DNA of 64,000 bases from Styela clava (taxonomy: Eukaryota; Chordata; Ascidiacea; Stolidobranchia; Styelidae), in NCBI RefSeq assembly GCF_964204865.1, contig NC_135259.1, forward strand, positions 6,954,974 to 7,018,973, given 5' to 3'. How positions within the stretch are numbered: position 1 is the first letter of the stretch; each line of letters begins with the position of its first letter. Shown piece by piece: positions 1 through 11,622 of this stretch. The position numbers and the translations under genes are program-made. Below the pieces are notes generated by a model, which saw only the letters and a list, made by a program, of their open reading frames with translations, searched no databases and was not told the DNA's origin.

Positions 1-2
1 TC

Positions 3-1530
3 AATGCAAAGATTGCTTATCTCACCAGGAAGGTACCTGGAAAACGTCCTAAATTAAAGATGAAGAGACCAATGTATTTGAAAGACTCCATAAAATCAGG
101 CATGAAACGATCAACAGAATTAGGAAGTAGGTATGGCACCAAGAGGTAAAACTATGCAATTGCTGAGTTGGGGCATTGCGCTAAGCATTAGGAATACACT
201 TGCCATTGCACTTCTGATTACCTTCCACAAGTTCGAATTTCATGTGGGTTGATAATATACGAGATGATTGCTGGTCTGGAGCTCTCGCAGTGTTGGGTGG
301 TTCAAGTACGGTACCGCTGGTCCGTTACAGCTTACTATACCCAGATACCTGTCATTGGCTTGTAATGGATAAGAGGCTCTGATTCCAATGTGGTTAGGTT
401 GTTTATATACGAATTTCTATCCTTGCTCATAAGTGACTTCTTGTACTACTAATGTTGATTGAAGGTTGATGATAATTCTCAGGTAAAAAGCGAGTTGCAT
501 TGCTGTGTTTACTCCTGGTCTTGTCAGCTTGTTATATCAGTATATGCTTCAGCTAATAATTTTTTTTTATTCAGCTGAAGGTTGCAGTAAAGAAATGGAT
601 TCGTTTTTGGTGTGTCTTGAAGAAAATAACTTTTTAGATGCAAATTGTACAGCTGAGCTAACTGCACTGATGGCATGTGATAAACAATTACAGGTTTGTT
701 GTCATAAAATGTTAGGAGGCACATAATTTGGCAATATTGAAAACAGTTTAGCTGTGTCAGTAGAGGTTTCGCGAGACTAATTCCCAATCCTTCCTCAATT
801 ACTTTGTGCTATGTAATGCAACGATTCTGTAGCTGGAATAAACATGACCATACTATGCAATTCAAGGGTCCTGCTGCGCACTAACACAAATGTATTTCTG
901 TATCGTTTCATCTGACCAAAATCAGACTTCCTCAGACAAGCAGTTTACAACAATAATCGGTGTTGTTTAATTTACAAAGTGTAACAACTTTTTGTATTGA
1001 AAAAAAAAACACTATAAATCTTATCAAATTTTCTTTCAAATGTTAAGGACCAAATTCTGTTTGAGTTCAACAGGAGGCTACTTGAGTGAAAAAATAAAAA
1101 TTAAGCCTACACCCTACTTGTACTGATGTCTGGCTCTTAGAAAGTTGATAAAGTTAAAGTTTCATTTATTAAAAATTAGACTTTCTATAGCTATGGCTTT
1201 GTATACTGATAGCTAGCTGATTCATGAACAATGTGATTTTATGTGTATTCACAATTTAGATTTTAATTTTCTATTTCAATTTTTTAGGACATGAAAAGAG
1301 ATCGTTTGGAACAATTAAAAAAGGGAGAAGAAGTTGATGGGAAAGTTAATACGTCAGTTATCAACAAAGAACTTAGGAAATATTCAAACCCCATAAATCA
1401 GGACAGTTTGAATATACAGAGGAACTTATTGAATACTTTACCCATTCTTGATCGCAAACCCTATCCATACAAAACTAAATCCTCTTCACAAGCAAAAAAT
1501 GATAATGGTTTGAAAGTTTTTGAAAAATGA
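3..1530 (+). CDS. CHCHD1: CHCHD1-like mitoribosomal small-subunit protein mS37 (5' partial, last three exons)
   Basis: Exons 3-126 (open to the left edge), 575-693 and 1288-1530 join in phase with GT-AG borders. The second exon carries twin CX9C motifs, CSKEMDSFLVC and CTAELTALMAC, the signature of Mia40-imported CHCH proteins. The basic N-terminal part (KVPGKRPKLKMKRP) and the tail with VNTSVINKELRKYSN match my recollection of CHCHD1 (mS37), a small-subunit mitoribosomal protein. The true start lies left of the window. The donor after 126 (GTAGGT) was chosen because the stronger-looking GT sites after 130 and 145 put the next exon out of frame. A polyadenylation signal AATAAA lies at 1693-1698. 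Another twin-CX9C protein is the main alternative identity. Confidence 0.8.
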
Positions 1531-3240
1531 ATTCTAAAATTTTGACATTATTCTCTACTTCGCGGGTTTGTATTCTCTTCTTTGAAAGGAATACAAGGTT
1601 AAGGCGGTTTTGTGTTGAAAGTGTTTGTTTAAAATAGATTGTTTGACTGTGTATTGAATTATCATTGACATATCAGATCTGTTAATCAGTTTTAATAAAT
1701 TTCTTTGTGGACATGCATTTACAAATTCTGAATACAGGAAGAAAGTTGTTGTGGCGTATCTTTCTCTAAATTAAGTGAGATGTGCCTTGTTGAAAAATTC
1801 AAAGACCACTGATAACATGTAGATTTCTACATGCTAATATTTGCATTTCCTTCAAACTTTGTTGCCAGTACGTCCAATGCAAAATAACTCAAAACATAAG
1901 CTATCAATCATTTAAAACGTGCAGAAGAGGTTTCTTGCTATCGACTAGGTATAAAAAAAGTTTCGTTATTGACTAGGTCTTATTTTAAGAGGAGGGCTTA
2001 TATTAAAATATTTTTTAAAATGCAGTCTAGGTCTTATTTTCGAGGAAACAAGGTATATGATCAGATTCTTAGGTTTAAAAAAAGCCAAAGTCGGCATGTA
2101 CACACATAAAAAAGTTTCAGCTTAATTTATTTGGTAAAAGATATTTATATTTAGGGTAAAAAGCAACACGGTACCCTTTCTGTATATATTGAAACAAGAT
2201 TATATCGACTCTGCCGTCGCATGCATGAAAGAGTAAAAATATTGTAATTCTGTGACTGGAGGGGACGAGGTAAATGTGCGGAATAGGCCTGAATTTAAAA
2301 AAAAACGTACCCTTAACTGCGATGTTGACTCTATGCAGAAGCAACTATACTTTCTAAATGTAATATTCAATTATCCGCAAAACCATAGAAGCCATTCGAA
2401 TCATAAAGTCAATAGACGCATCCTCAAGAATCCGTTAAAAGTACGACGCCACAGTCCGTTTATTTGCAAGAAAGTTTATTTGCGATTTTTCAAAACTGTC
2501 CACAATTCCACACTAATTCATATGCAGTACTTCGGGAACAATTTATAATCAAGAAAATTTCATTTTTCCGAAAGTAATAGGGTCTTTATATATCAGATTT
2601 TATAGGCACGATTTTTATTATGTTCTGCAATTGTGATTTGTACTTGTCTGAGGTCTTGTTCAAAGCAAAGGTTTGAAACATCTTGTAATAAATATTATTA
2701 AAGTAGAATAATAAAAAATAAAACTAAAGTACTACAATTTTAGATCGAGAACCTCTGGATTCTTGCAAGGGTGTTCAAGAAACAAATTGCACATTCGAAA
2801 CGATTATATATATAGCTACTAATATTTTTAATTAACAAATTTTCATTTTAAACAACGAAAACCAGAATTTTCGAAGTCAAAATATCCCCCAAGTTTGGAG
2901 TCGGTAAAAAGTACTAAGTCAATGGACCTTTCCCCGAGCATCAACCTCCTTGTTTACCTCCTGACATTGGCAAAACAGCAAGATGCAAAAAGTGACGTAA
3001 CAATGCTCCCTTTCCGCATCCGCTTAGTTAGACAGACAAATTTTCAGGCGCGGTCGTAAACATTACCTCGTTTTCGCGTTTTTGAACTCTGTTCGTTAGT
3101 TTTCAATTGTGTTTCGGAAATATAAATCAGATAATTCAATGATCCCTCTGTCTACTTAGGAGTTTTAATTTAATTGCAGTTATAAAAAATTAGTGTACAA
3201 ATAGCTGTGATAGACTGGGCTAAAATTCTTGAGGAGGGTT
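1531..3240. other. CHCHD1 3' UTR and AT-rich intergenic DNA
   Basis: After the CHCHD1 stop comes about 170 bases of likely 3' UTR with AATAAA at 1693. Beyond that I see no supported gene. Around 1945-2055 a phrase TAGGTCTTATTTT occurs twice, once followed by AAGAGG and once by CGAGGAAACAAGG, which looks like an old transposon end. The open frames at 2117-2548 lie on both strands of low-complexity DNA and resemble nothing I know. Confidence 0.5.
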
Positions 3241-4133
3241 GGTAGCATAAAAGTCATATTGGGGATGGCAAAATAGGGATGGCGAAATACGGTCGAAAGG
3301 TGGCAGATTAGGGATGGCGAAATAGGGACGAAAAGACAAATTGGGGATGGCAAAATGCGGTCGAAGCGTGGCAGATTAGGGATGGCGAAATACGGTCGAA
3401 TGGTGGCAGATTAGGGATGGCAAAATGCGGTCGAAGCGTGGTGGCAGATTAGGGATGGCAAAATGCGGTCGATGGCTGTCAGTTTTTGCCAAACCGGTCT
3501 GTCCTTGTAATTACCACCAAAACAATTGCCAGAGTAGCCTAATTTGAACCAGAAGAATGTTAAATCTCTTATTTTCTGTCTACTGCCATTCTCTACGCGG
3601 CCCATGCCGCCAAGGACTGGATTAGCATTAACAGATTAATGATGTAATGGGCCACATACCGGTACCGTACTCACTACGGTACGTACCGGTAGGTGGTACC
3701 GGTACCTATTACTGTATTACCGTATCCTGGCATATGCAGGTACATTCAGGCTACATGCTAAACTTAAGAACCTAAAAATGTTCGTACGGTACCGATGTAC
3801 GGTAACACTGACACCATGCCCTTCACTTTCTCAAACGTCGCCATCCCTAGTCTGCTCCACAATTCGACCGCATTTTGCCATCCCTAATCTGCCACTACGC
3901 TTCGACCGCATTTTGCCATCCCTAATCTGCCACCACGCTTCGACCGCATTTTGCCATCCCTAATCTGCCACCATTCGACCGCATTTCGCCATCCCTAATC
4001 TGCCACGCTTCGACCGCATTTCGCCATCCCCAATTTGACTTTTCGTCCCTATTTCGCCATCCCTAATCTGCCACCTTTCGACCGTATTTCGCCATCCCTA
4101 TTCTGCCATCCCCAATATGACTTTTATGCTACC
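3241..4133. mobile_element. Foldback element with minisatellite inverted-repeat arms
   Basis: The left arm (3241 to about 3473) and right arm (about 3863-4133) are reverse complements, both ending in GGTAGCATAAAAGTCATATT at the outer edge. Each arm is built from units of about 30-35 bp containing GCAGATTAGGGATGGC and AAATGCGGTCGAA, repeated several times with small changes and deletions. The core of about 390 bp is unrelated and is rich in GGTACC/CCGGTA. This arrangement, long inverted terminal repeats made of short direct repeats, is that of foldback-type DNA elements. No transposase and no clear target duplication is visible, so mobilisation would be in trans. Confidence 0.75.
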
Positions 4134-4226
4134 ACCACTATAGAAATTCTTTACCAGTACTTTTAAAAAACAGATTGTTGTATGCGATGAATCATAATGA
4201 TGGTTTGAAACCAGAGGCGTAGCTTA

Positions 4227-4257
<31 letters not shown>

Positions 4258-4758
4258 GGTACATATGCCCCCGGGCGCCAAGGTACAGGGGCGCCAAAAT
4301 GGGGCTGGCAAAAATTTCACAACAAAGGTAAAAAACGGTCACAAGCAAGATCGCACCGGCGGCAGACATCTAATCTTAGTACATGGCAAACTGCACACTT
4401 GGTCAGACCACTTACGACTGCCGACGTCATCACGCACATAGCACGGTCAGATTTCCATCGTAATTACATGGCCAAAAAAATCTGGCCATAAAACAAAGCA
4501 AAATTTGATTTGGTAACGTTAGGTAACAAAATGCACCGGGTTAATTACGTGGTTCTGTATCGTTAAGTTCTTGCCTGCGCACTCGGATGTAAGTTGATAT
4601 TAGTTCTGTGCTGGAGACAAATGGAAACGGAATTTGGTTGAATGATGTTAATACATGTTTTGAGTAATACGTGGTTTTGTATTTTGTTGTCAAAGTACCG
4701 TACTTTGCGGCAGAGTTACATAAAATATATTATACTGTCACTGTGCTAAAAGACCTCA

Positions 4759-5110
4759 ATGCCGTTTTCGACAATTCGTCGAGATTGCACAGATTTTGCA
4801 AATCACTACCACACGGACATCAATGGCCTCGAACTTTTCACCGAAATTGGAGATCAACCAGAAACTCCTTTGGCTCTTCTTGGTTTTATTGTGTCTTTTG
4901 GAGACGACGTTTTATTCAATCTGCGAATTTCTCTACAAATTTTGTTAACAATATCAGTTTCAATTGCAAGCTGTGAACGGTCTTTCAGCAGATTGAAACT
5001 TATTTTGTCGTATTCGCGTGCATCAACGGGATCGTCTCCGTGATCTTGCACTTCTAAGTGTTGAAAGAGAAACATTGGAAAAAAACAGATTTTGATGACG
5101 TGTTAACCAG
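4759..5110 (+). pseudogene. hAT transposase C-terminal fragment
   Basis: The frame starting at 4759 encodes the hAT dimerisation region: ISVSIASCERSFSRLKLI followed by LSYSRAS, typical of ZMYM/TTF-type hAT transposases. The frame ends at 5041-5043 after RASTGSSP. The family's next stretch (DLALLSVERETLEKN) is still readable in another frame directly afterwards, and that also soon meets stops. The catalytic N-terminal domain is absent. The frameshift and truncation make it a pseudogene. Confidence 0.8.
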
Positions 5111-5316
5111 TTTACGACAGTGAAATTGAAAAAATGAATTTATTTTAGACTATGTAGATCATCTTTGACAGTAACTGAGTGGGACATATGCTCTATTTTG
5201 TATAGCTTTGCTTCTTCTTTAAATAAAATGTTCCATTAAAATTTGAATTTACATATACATATATTTTTGGATAAATAATAAAATATATAAATACATATAA
5301 ATTTGAATTCACATAT

Positions 5317-6105
5317 CGTCACGCTAATAACCGAACTGCGTAAGTCATTTTGGGCGGTTTTGAATTTTTCATAAAATAGGTATTTATGTAATGCTGCGCA
5401 CCTGTCTGTTAACTCAGATTTTATTTTAAGAATTCCGAAACCCATAAAAATAGAAATTTTGTATGATATGCAAATTTGTTCAATTGTTCCGTCATAATGA
5501 ATTATCATTGTTAACGCAGGACTATTGTGACGTCACAAAGGCAAAATAACCTAGGCGAAGGATTTTCGAGTTTTTGCATCTCAGATTCTAGCTTAGCGCT
5601 AATAATTTTCAATTTATACTACTGTATAGGAAGGCGTGCACTTGTGATATTTACTGTCTGAGTCCAATTCACCATGGTTGACTTTTATATAAGAGTACAT
5701 TACTGTTTTATTCTTTATATTTAACTTTAGTCTTATTTCGGTGATGTGCAGAGCGTGTTATATTGATGAAATATATATTTTGAAACATAAAAAATAATGT
5801 AATTGAAACAGATTAGCTATTTTGGGGATTTTGGATCGTTTGGTTTTCAGGACTGGTACATATAGACAAGTTGCAAAATTGCGTAGGTCCTCTAGCCATA
5901 GACACATTTTTGCCTAAATCACAGTGTGCCATTATGACGTCACATGACTGCGTCATACAAATTAACTTAAATCCGGCTACGATCAAAAAGTTGAACTATG
6001 GCAAATTAAAGACTCTCAATGGCATAGCAATATCATTAGAAAGTTTTTCACGTTTTTCTCAAAACAGCTAAAAATGACTTACGCAATTCGGTTATTAGCG
6101 TGACG
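5317..6105. mobile_element. MITE-like inverted-repeat element nested in hAT-1
   Basis: Ends at 5317 (CGTCACGCTAATAACCGAA...) and 6105 are inverted repeats of about 35 bp with one mismatch, spanning 789 bp. The inside has no recognisable transposase. It contains two copies of the palindrome TGACGTCA (near 5527 and 5936). The borders lie in AT-rich sequence and I could not fix a target duplication. It lies wholly inside hAT-1, so it either inserted after hAT-1 or was carried by it. Confidence 0.65.
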
Positions 6106-6235
6106 AAATATAATTTTTTTTTACATATACAATTAAATACAATAGAAAAAAACATGATTAAACGTGGGGGCCGGGGCGCCAATTGTATATTTTGCCCCGG
6201 GCGCAAAATATGCTGGCTACGCCTCTGTTTGAAAC

Positions 6236-6881
6236 ACATACCCCATATTACAGGCGCCAACTCACGAAACTACTCTTAAAACAAGAGAGCTACGCCCAAA
6301 TATATGGACAAGTCTGTTCGCAGTACAGTACGATTTACCGTACCGTCGATCAGCGTAAGGAATGAACATTGAGGTGTATACACCTCAATGGGAAAAAATC
6401 GTAACAAAGTACTGTAAGGACTTCGTTACGAACCATCGACGTTCGATGGCCCGTGATCAAAAAGAAGAGGAGTGTCGGCTATGCGTCCGCAGAACGTTCG
6501 GTGATGTCATAGCAAACAAAAACAAATCTCACAGAGCTAACAGAAATATTTAAAATAAATAAAAGTAATAGCCTTCTGGAGAAAAATTTCATCTTTAACC
6601 AGTAAAAATTTCGAAGCAATCGGTCCAGTAATGAAAGAGAAAAGCGGTTTTTTAGATTTTCCACTAGATGTCCAAAAAGTGTCAAAGAACAACAACAACA
6701 AGACCAACATAATATTGAAACGATTGTTATGTCGTCTACGTGTCCAATAATCCCCGAAAATTTTGCAATAGTAAAGTATAAGAAGAATTTTTTGGGGGTC
6801 AAAGGTTGGGGAAAGGTCCATGGTATATATTGCGATTTCGCTTTGATCAAATAATTTTCAATATTTGCTTTGACGAAGTAC
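6236..6881. other. Intergenic spacer between hAT-1 and hAT-2
   Basis: No supported gene. It holds a perfect 24-bp palindrome at 6367-6390 centred on GTATAC, with partly mirrored GTAC/AAATCG phrases on either side. The 166-codon minus-strand open frame starting here runs across the hAT-2 end and has no protein character. Confidence 0.5.
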
Positions 6882-7421
6882 CAGTGGCGGCGCGCCAATA
6901 GGGCCAACCGGGGCAATGCCCCGGTTGTTTTTTCGGTATAATAAAAAATATTCGAAAAATACCTCAATATCGGTTGCACAGACTGTCTACACTAGCCATA
7001 TTCTCCCGACATGGTTCATTTTTCGCTCGCAAAGCCTTCGCCGAACGTCGACGGGGCGACGCCGATTTTGCCCCGGTTGCTCATTGTATATCGTATTCTA
7101 TCTTTTATCTTCCACTCGCCGCGTTTGTCTCGTTTGTTTTCTGTTTCTTTTACTAAATCATCGGGGCCGATCGGGGCTAGCCCCGAAATTATGACGACAC
7201 CATGCCGACGTTTCTTACAACAACGTGTTGACATATTCACGCATTCCTTCTCGTTCGTTGGTTGCTTGAAGAGTTGATAGTTTCCTCGCCTTCGTTTTTG
7301 TCGCTTGTTTCGCTATTTGAATCAGTTAGAGACCTTTAGTCCATTTGCTTTCGATTTTCCACATTCCTTTTGAGCTTCTCACTTCTTTCCGGCTTCGCAT
7401 TTCTTAGCCTTAGACCTCATA

Positions 7422-8480
7422 TTGAATAAGGTTGATGCACTACTTCGCACTCCGTTTTCGCAGCTGCCGCTGGAACAAAAATTAGAGGTACAACGTCTTG
7501 GGCCTTATCAACCAAAAAATTGTTCACTGGAACAATCCCATTACGGAGGAAAGCGTCGGCGTACATTCTGCGCAGAAACTTGGTATAGAAAACACGAATG
7601 GTTGTGTTACAGCGAGGACAAAAATGTACTTTTTTGTTTTTATTGCCTACTTTTTGCTACCGCCCGTGACTCACGTTGGTGAAAATTTGGTTTTAGAGAT
7701 CTTAAACATCTTTCCGAGCGTGCCAGGGATCATCAATCTTCTATGGAGCATCTGGACAATGCAGTAAAATACCGAACATTCGGAAATGTTAATATTGCAG
7801 CACAGTTGGATGAAGGACGCGCGGTTTCTATTCGTCGGCACAACCAAAAAGTCGAGAAAAATCACCATGTTCTCGGTCGATTGATAGATGTTTTGAAGTT
7901 CATTGGTTGTCACGAGCTGTCTCTCCGTGGGCACGATGAACGGGCTGGCTCTTCTAATAGAGGGGTATTTTTGGATATGGTGGAATACACCGCATCCCTA
8001 GATACAGTATTGAGAGATAATCTTGATGCCGCAACTGTTTCGAAAGGGACATCTAAGGATATCCAAAATGATTTGCTCGACTCAATGTATAAAATTTATT
8101 TACAACATTTGGCTCTGGAAATTGAGAATTGCCAGTTCCTTTCGATTCAGTCTGACGAGACAACTGACATCACGTGCGTTTCCCAACTGGCTGTGATTTT
8201 TCGGTTTGTGAAAGATGGTAAACCTACCGAGAGATTTCACAGTTTTGTACCAATCGTTGATCGCACGGCTTGCGGGATATCGGCTGTACTGAAAGAAGTG
8301 TTACAGCCTTACAACGCGAAGTCAAAATTGATAGCTCAAACTTATGACGGCGCGGCAGTCATGAGTGGGTCGAAACATGGTGTTCAAGTTTATATAAAAG
8401 AAGACTTTCCTCATGCGCATTTTTTACATTGTTATGCACACCAATTTAACCTCGTTATTAAAAATATGTGTCTTGATACC
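7422..8480 (+). pseudogene. hAT-2 transposase, N-terminal and catalytic part (ZMYM1/TTF type)
   Basis: One frame runs from about 7422 to the retrotransposon border at 8480, interrupted only by TGA at 7680-7682. The first part has a TTF-type zinc finger (KHEWLCYSEDKNVLFCFYC). After the stop the same frame gives SDETTDI (first catalytic Asp region), YDGAAVMSG (second Asp) and LHCYAHQFNLVI (CxxH), all standard landmarks of hAT transposases. No ATG is obvious upstream of 7422, so the true start may be in a separate exon. The protein is cut by the BEL/Pao insertion; its frame resumes at 16702. Confidence 0.85.
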
Positions 8481-9313
8481 TATTACGGCCGCTGTTCACG
8501 ATGCTACGAATCTAACAGTCTATTTAACCCTTTTGTCGCAGACTCGCAGTCGTATGTTCCGCCGTGTAGGTATAACCGTCGTTTAACTCACTGCTGCACT
8601 CACTGAAACCTGGAAACCCCAAGAAACTGTCCAACACAATGTTTTGATGTTACTTCCAAATCGTGTTCAAAGATGACCAAATGAAATAACTTAGATGTTA
8701 TGAAGCGTTCCAAAATAGTGTCTCAGTGTACTGATGAAATGTTCCAATATAAAGTCTCAATGAATTGAAGAAGTGTGTAAACTGCAATTAAAATAAGAGT
8801 AAAACTTATAAGCAAAACACAACAGTGATGATCTAAAAAATACCAGAGACATTGGCAAAATACAGTATAGGCTACCGGTACTTGATCACACGATAAAGAA
8901 GGCATGAATAACTTATGAATAAAGAGCAGACAATAACTTGTACACACAGTGTTTTACTTATTCTATACTAATATGAATTTGGAATGAAAATCATATATTA
9001 AGCAAGTAGGAACACTCAGCAAATGAATTCCTAAATACAGAAATATCTTCACATAAAATATGACTTACCGATTTTTTCGGCTAATAATATCACAAACAAG
9101 CAGGTACTTTAATATTTAACATTTAAACAATCTTAACTGTATGGAAAAAGAATAATATATTAGACCAAATCAGAGAAGCACAAACCCTGTCAGCCTGTTC
9201 AACAAAACCCTGAAAATGGCGCAACCACGAGACAAACTTGCGCAACAATCTAAAGTACCACAATGAGGCGACAAAGGGCAATAAATAAAATGACGGCTGA
9301 GCCATCATTTACA
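8481..9313 (-). repeat. 3' LTR of the BEL/Pao element
   Basis: This 833-bp direct repeat lies on the left because the element is in minus orientation. Read on the minus strand it begins TGTAAATGATGG. It matches the other LTR over its full length with two differences seen by eye. AATAAA and ATTAAA-like words occur but I did not fix the R region. Small open frames inside it are not genes. Confidence 0.93.
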
Positions 9314-9369
9314 TGGCTCCCCTAGAAATGCTATTTCTATACTAAAATAAAATTACAATTTCACAATGT

Positions 9370-11622
9370 CTATTTCTGGCTCCCTCGTCGGGAATCTTCT
9401 CCCGTATCTCCACTCTCCAAAAAAAGAATCAACTTTTGGATTGGACGATCAAGAAAGAGAACATCCTTTATACGCTTTCCTCTCTCATCGAGTGTTGAAT
9501 CTCCTATGTGAACTCGAACTCTTCGAACATGACCATCTGCATCGGGATAGACATCAACAATTCTTGCCATCTTCCACTGATTTCTTGGTGTATTTTCGTC
9601 AACGACTATGACAATATCACCAATTTTGAGGTCACGTTGAACTTTGTTCCACTTTTGACGAACTTGGAGTGATTGTAAATATTCTTTACGAAATCGAATC
9701 CAAAATTCATTGGCTAAATGCTGTACTCTCCTCCATCTTTTACGCGAGTACAAATCTTCCCTTCCAAATACACCTGGTGGTGGTAATACAAGTCGTGTCT
9801 TCGCAGTCAACAAATGATTAGGCGTCAGAGGCAGTGGTGAATCAGGACATGACAAATTATCCACAACTAGAGGACGTCCATTGACAACTGCTTCAGCCTC
9901 TGCCATCAGAGTGCGAAGAGAATCCTCATCTAGTTGCCTTCCATTCTTTTCCAGGATGGATGAAAGAACTGCTCTAATACTACGAATTTGACGTTCCCAA
10001 ACACCTCCCTGATAACTTGCAGCGCTGACATTGAACTTGAATGGGAAATAATCACAATTTTCTCTAAGTAAAACTTCTTGAATTTTTGAATGATTCATTG
10101 CCTGTAGACCCTCTTTTAATTCTCTTGATGCTCCAACCATGTTGGTTCCACGGTCACATCTCAGTTGTCTGATTGGCCCATTTCTGCAAATAAATCTTCT
10201 TAGAGCATTTATAAAGCTGTCGGTTTCTAAACTTGGGGCGATTTCAACACGAACAGCACGCGATGCCATACATGTAAATAAAACTCCATATCTCTTGAGT
10301 TCTTTTCTCCTTTCTTTGATAATGAAGGGGCCAAATAAATCTGTAGCACAAAATGAAAAACATGGACTATCATCCATTCTGTCTTTTGGTAAATCAGCCA
10401 TTTTCTGTTCTTGAAATGTTCCTCTAAGTCTCCTACATTTTGTGCAGTGATGTATGAAACTTGAGACAGCAGCAATGCCAGAAACTATCCAAAATCCAGC
10501 AGATCTTATTTCATTGAGTGTAATTCCACGTCCTTGATGTTTCACGACTTCATGATAATGCTTGATTATCAGAGTTGTAATATGATGAGACTTGGGCAAT
10601 ATGACAGGATGCTTCAATTCTTCAGGCAAACTTGAATCTTTCAATCTTCCTCCAATTCTCAACAATCCATCAGATCTTATACATGGATCAAGCTTGAATA
10701 ATGATGAAGATTTCTTTACAGTATCGAATTTCTTAGGTTTGTTCAATATTTCGATTTCATCTGGATACACTTGACACTGCATAAGTTTTAAAATTATCTT
10801 CTTAGCATCTTCCATCTCTTGTACAGTTATTGAATCAAAAGATGAAGTCAAATTCTTGTTTCTACGATTTTGAAGAATTTTCAGCCATCGGCATAAAATG
10901 ACAACAAATCTCTGAGCTTTGTATAAACTTGAAAACATTGACAATCTCTCCAAAAGACTTGGGAAGGATTGCTCTTTTACTTCAGTCAAAAATGTCACAG
11001 AATTACGTATTTCTGGATCCGAAGCATCAAGCTCTTCGAATTCATGTGAAAACTCTTTTTCCACTGTAAGTGGTTTCCACAGAAAATCAGGTCCCTTTAG
11101 ATATCGATCATGTTTGGTCATTAGATCTTTCGGACACAAACCTCTTGAGGCATCATCAGCTGGGTTGTTCTTTGTATCCACATAAAACCATTGATTTGGC
11201 TCACTATGATCACGAATCTCTTGAACACGGTTTGCCACATATATGTGAAATCGACGAGAATCATTTGAAACATAACCAAGAACAACTTTACTGTCTGTCC
11301 AATATGTTTCCTTGATGTTGACAAATTTCAATTCTTGTCTCAACATGACTCCAACCCGAACAGATACAAGTGCCGCAGTCAATTCCAATCGAGGTATCGT
11401 GATAGGTTTCAATGGTGCTACTCTAGACTTTCCCATCACGAATGAACAATGAATTTGATTTTTCTGATTGGTCAGTCTTAAATAGGTGCACTGGCCATAT
11501 CCACGAGTCGAGGCATCACTAAAGTGATGTAATTCAGTTTCCTTGATTTCACCAAAATTACTTGGCTTGAAACATCGTCGAATTTTTAATTCGGCAAGAT
11601 GATGAAGATCATTTCTCCATCG
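9370..11622 (-). CDS. BEL/Pao RNase H and integrase part of pol
   Basis: The frame is open from just after the TAG at 11623-11625 down to 9370; the first methionine is at 11439, giving 689 residues. Near the N-terminus are RNase H-like motifs (PRLELTAAL, YWTDSKVVL, NPADDASRG). A zinc-binding HHCC set follows (HH at 285-286 region, CTKC near 332). The integrase core triad is visible as D367 (ATDLFGPF), D429 (RCDRGTN) and E482 (WERQIRS), and the C-terminal domain has WIRFRKEYL and GDIVIV. Together these cut and join DNA during integration. It is in frame with the upstream RT part and probably was one polyprotein with it. Confidence 0.9.
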   Translation of the reverse strand, partial: RWRNDLHHLAELKIRRCFKPSNFGEIKETELHHFSDASTRGYGQCTYLRLTNQKNQIHCSFVMGKSRVAPLKPITIPRLELTAALVSVRVGVMLRQELKFVNIKETYWTDSKVVLGYVSNDSRRFHIYVANRVQEIRDHSEPNQWFYVDTKNNPADDASRGLCPKDLMTKHDRYLKGPDFLWKPLTVEKEFSHEFEELDASDPEIRNSVTFLTEVKEQSFPSLLERLSMFSSLYKAQRFVVILCRWLKILQNRRNKNLTSSFDSITVQEMEDAKKIILKLMQCQVYPDEIEILNKPKKFDTVKKSSSLFKLDPCIRSDGLLRIGGRLKDSSLPEELKHPVILPKSHHITTLIIKHYHEVVKHQGRGITLNEIRSAGFWIVSGIAAVSSFIHHCTKCRRLRGTFQEQKMADLPKDRMDDSPCFSFCATDLFGPFIIKERRKELKRYGVLFTCMASRAVRVEIAPSLETDSFINALRRFICRNGPIRQLRCDRGTNMVGASRELKEGLQAMNHSKIQEVLLRENCDYFPFKFNVSAASYQGGVWERQIRSIRAVLSSILEKNGRQLDEDSLRTLMAEAEAVVNGRPLVVDNLSCPDSPLPLTPNHLLTAKTRLVLPPPGVFGREDLYSRKRWRRVQHLANEFWIRFRKEYLQSLQVRQKWNKVQRDLKIGDIVIVVDENTPRNQWKMARIVDVYPDADGHVRRVRVHIGDSTLDERGKRIKDVLFLDRPIQKLILFLESGDTGEDSRRGSQK

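Larger units (their letters stand above)
4212..6227 (+). mobile_element. hAT-1: decayed hAT transposon
   Basis: The 12-bp terminal inverted repeats CAGAGGCGTAGC (4212-4223) and GCTACGCCTCTG (6216-6227) are perfect. They are flanked by an exact 8-bp target duplication TTTGAAAC (4204-4211 and 6228-6235). Both subterminal regions are G/C-rich and share GGCGCC and CCCCGGGCGC. The 2016-bp element keeps only a damaged C-terminal piece of a transposase and has an internal inverted-repeat element at 5317-6105, so it is a non-autonomous relic. A run of 25 G residues occupies 4227-4251. Confidence 0.9.

Noticed and set aside
3241-3480. Regular short repeats that could suggest a CRISPR array
   Set aside because: Units are contiguous without unique spacers and the genome is eukaryotic.
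3655-3725. Cluster of GGTACC/CCGGTA words
   Set aside because: Low-complexity core of the foldback element; no regulatory evidence.
2880-6830. Apparent inverted similarity of GGACCTTTCCCC words at about 2930 and 6810
   Set aside because: The match is short and does not extend, so no outer element is supported.
6479-6979. 166-codon minus-strand open frame
   Set aside because: It crosses the end of hAT-2 and has hydrophobic low-complexity sequence with no motif; chance frame.
8723-9308. Two minus-strand open frames that recur at 16106-16691
   Set aside because: They are repeated because they lie in the two LTRs; no coding evidence.
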